Made by a program: the position numbers and the translations under genes. Of a DNA stretch of 5,499 bases, positions 5,475 to 5,499 are shown one piece after another. Position 1 is the first letter of the stretch, and each line of letters begins with the position of its first letter. The stretch spans positions 1 to 5,499 of the forward strand of contig USBH01000121.1 of assembly GCA_900552925.1 (NCBI GenBank), written 5' to 3'. This DNA is from an uncultured Oscillospiraceae bacterium (lineage in GTDB: Bacteria; Bacillota; Clostridia; Oscillospirales; Acutalibacteraceae). The notes under the pieces were generated by a model that had not been told where the DNA came from, searched no databases, and saw only the letters and a list, made by a program, of their open reading frames with translations.

Positions 5475-5499
5475 CTGTCTCTTATACACATCTCCGAGC
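5475..5499. other. Nextera (Tn5) sequencing adapter left at the contig end; not genomic
   Basis: Positions 5475-5493 read CTGTCTCTTATACACATCT, the 19-bp Tn5 mosaic end used in Nextera libraries, and 5494-5499 read CCGAGC, the first bases of the standard adapter arm that follows it. This is adapter read-through retained by assembly. Read on the minus strand it encodes the well-known spurious peptide MCIRDR, which should not be annotated. True sequence ends at 5474. Confidence 0.97.

Noticed and set aside
5120..5491. A minus-strand open frame starting MCIRDR
   Set aside because: Its start codon and first residues come from the Nextera adapter; the rest is a shadow of ruvX and the gap after it.

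Overview
The window looks like the end of a draft contig from a GC-rich, low-copy-feature Firmicute, most plausibly a gut Clostridia member (Oscillospirales/Lachnospirales-like). This is inferred from strong AGGAGG-type ribosome binding sites, sigma-A-like promoters, a DegV-family gene next to ruvX, and a carbohydrate gene set (mannonate dehydratase, GH42 beta-galactosidase, a sugar O-acetyltransferase, a Gfo/Idh/MocA oxidoreductase). Genus cannot be set from the sequence alone.

Layout. Positions 1-79 hold the first 26 codons of uxuA on the minus strand, running off the left edge. Positions 80-378 form a divergent control region: an extended -10 promoter for uxuA with a dyad over its start point, a 12-bp palindrome in the middle, and a promoter reading right into a Gfo/Idh/MocA oxidoreductase (379-1428). 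A strong hairpin terminator (1446-1483) separates this gene from a convergent leftward block. That block, in transcription order from the right, is the 3' part of ruvX (5236-5474), then a promoter, a DegV-family lipid-binding protein (4266-5135), a GH42 beta-galactosidase (2192-4246) and a LacA/Maa-type acetyltransferase (1501-2142). The last three are spaced 19 and 49 nt apart and are probably one transcript.

The last 25 bases (5475-5499) are not genomic. They are the Nextera/Tn5 mosaic end plus the start of the read adapter, fused to the broken ruvX gene.

How the genes may work together. UxuA and the divergent oxidoreductase probably belong to sugar-acid (hexuronate) catabolism under shared control; the oxidoreductase substrate is unknown. 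The beta-galactosidase and acetyltransferase recall the lacZ/lacA pairing, built here on a GH42 enzyme and without a transporter in view. RuvX and DegV are housekeeping-type genes. I see no convincing undescribed system, RNA gene, CRISPR array or mobile element. The most useful observations are the adapter artefact, the control region of the divergent pair and the GH42 enzyme's apparent loss of the family's zinc cysteines.
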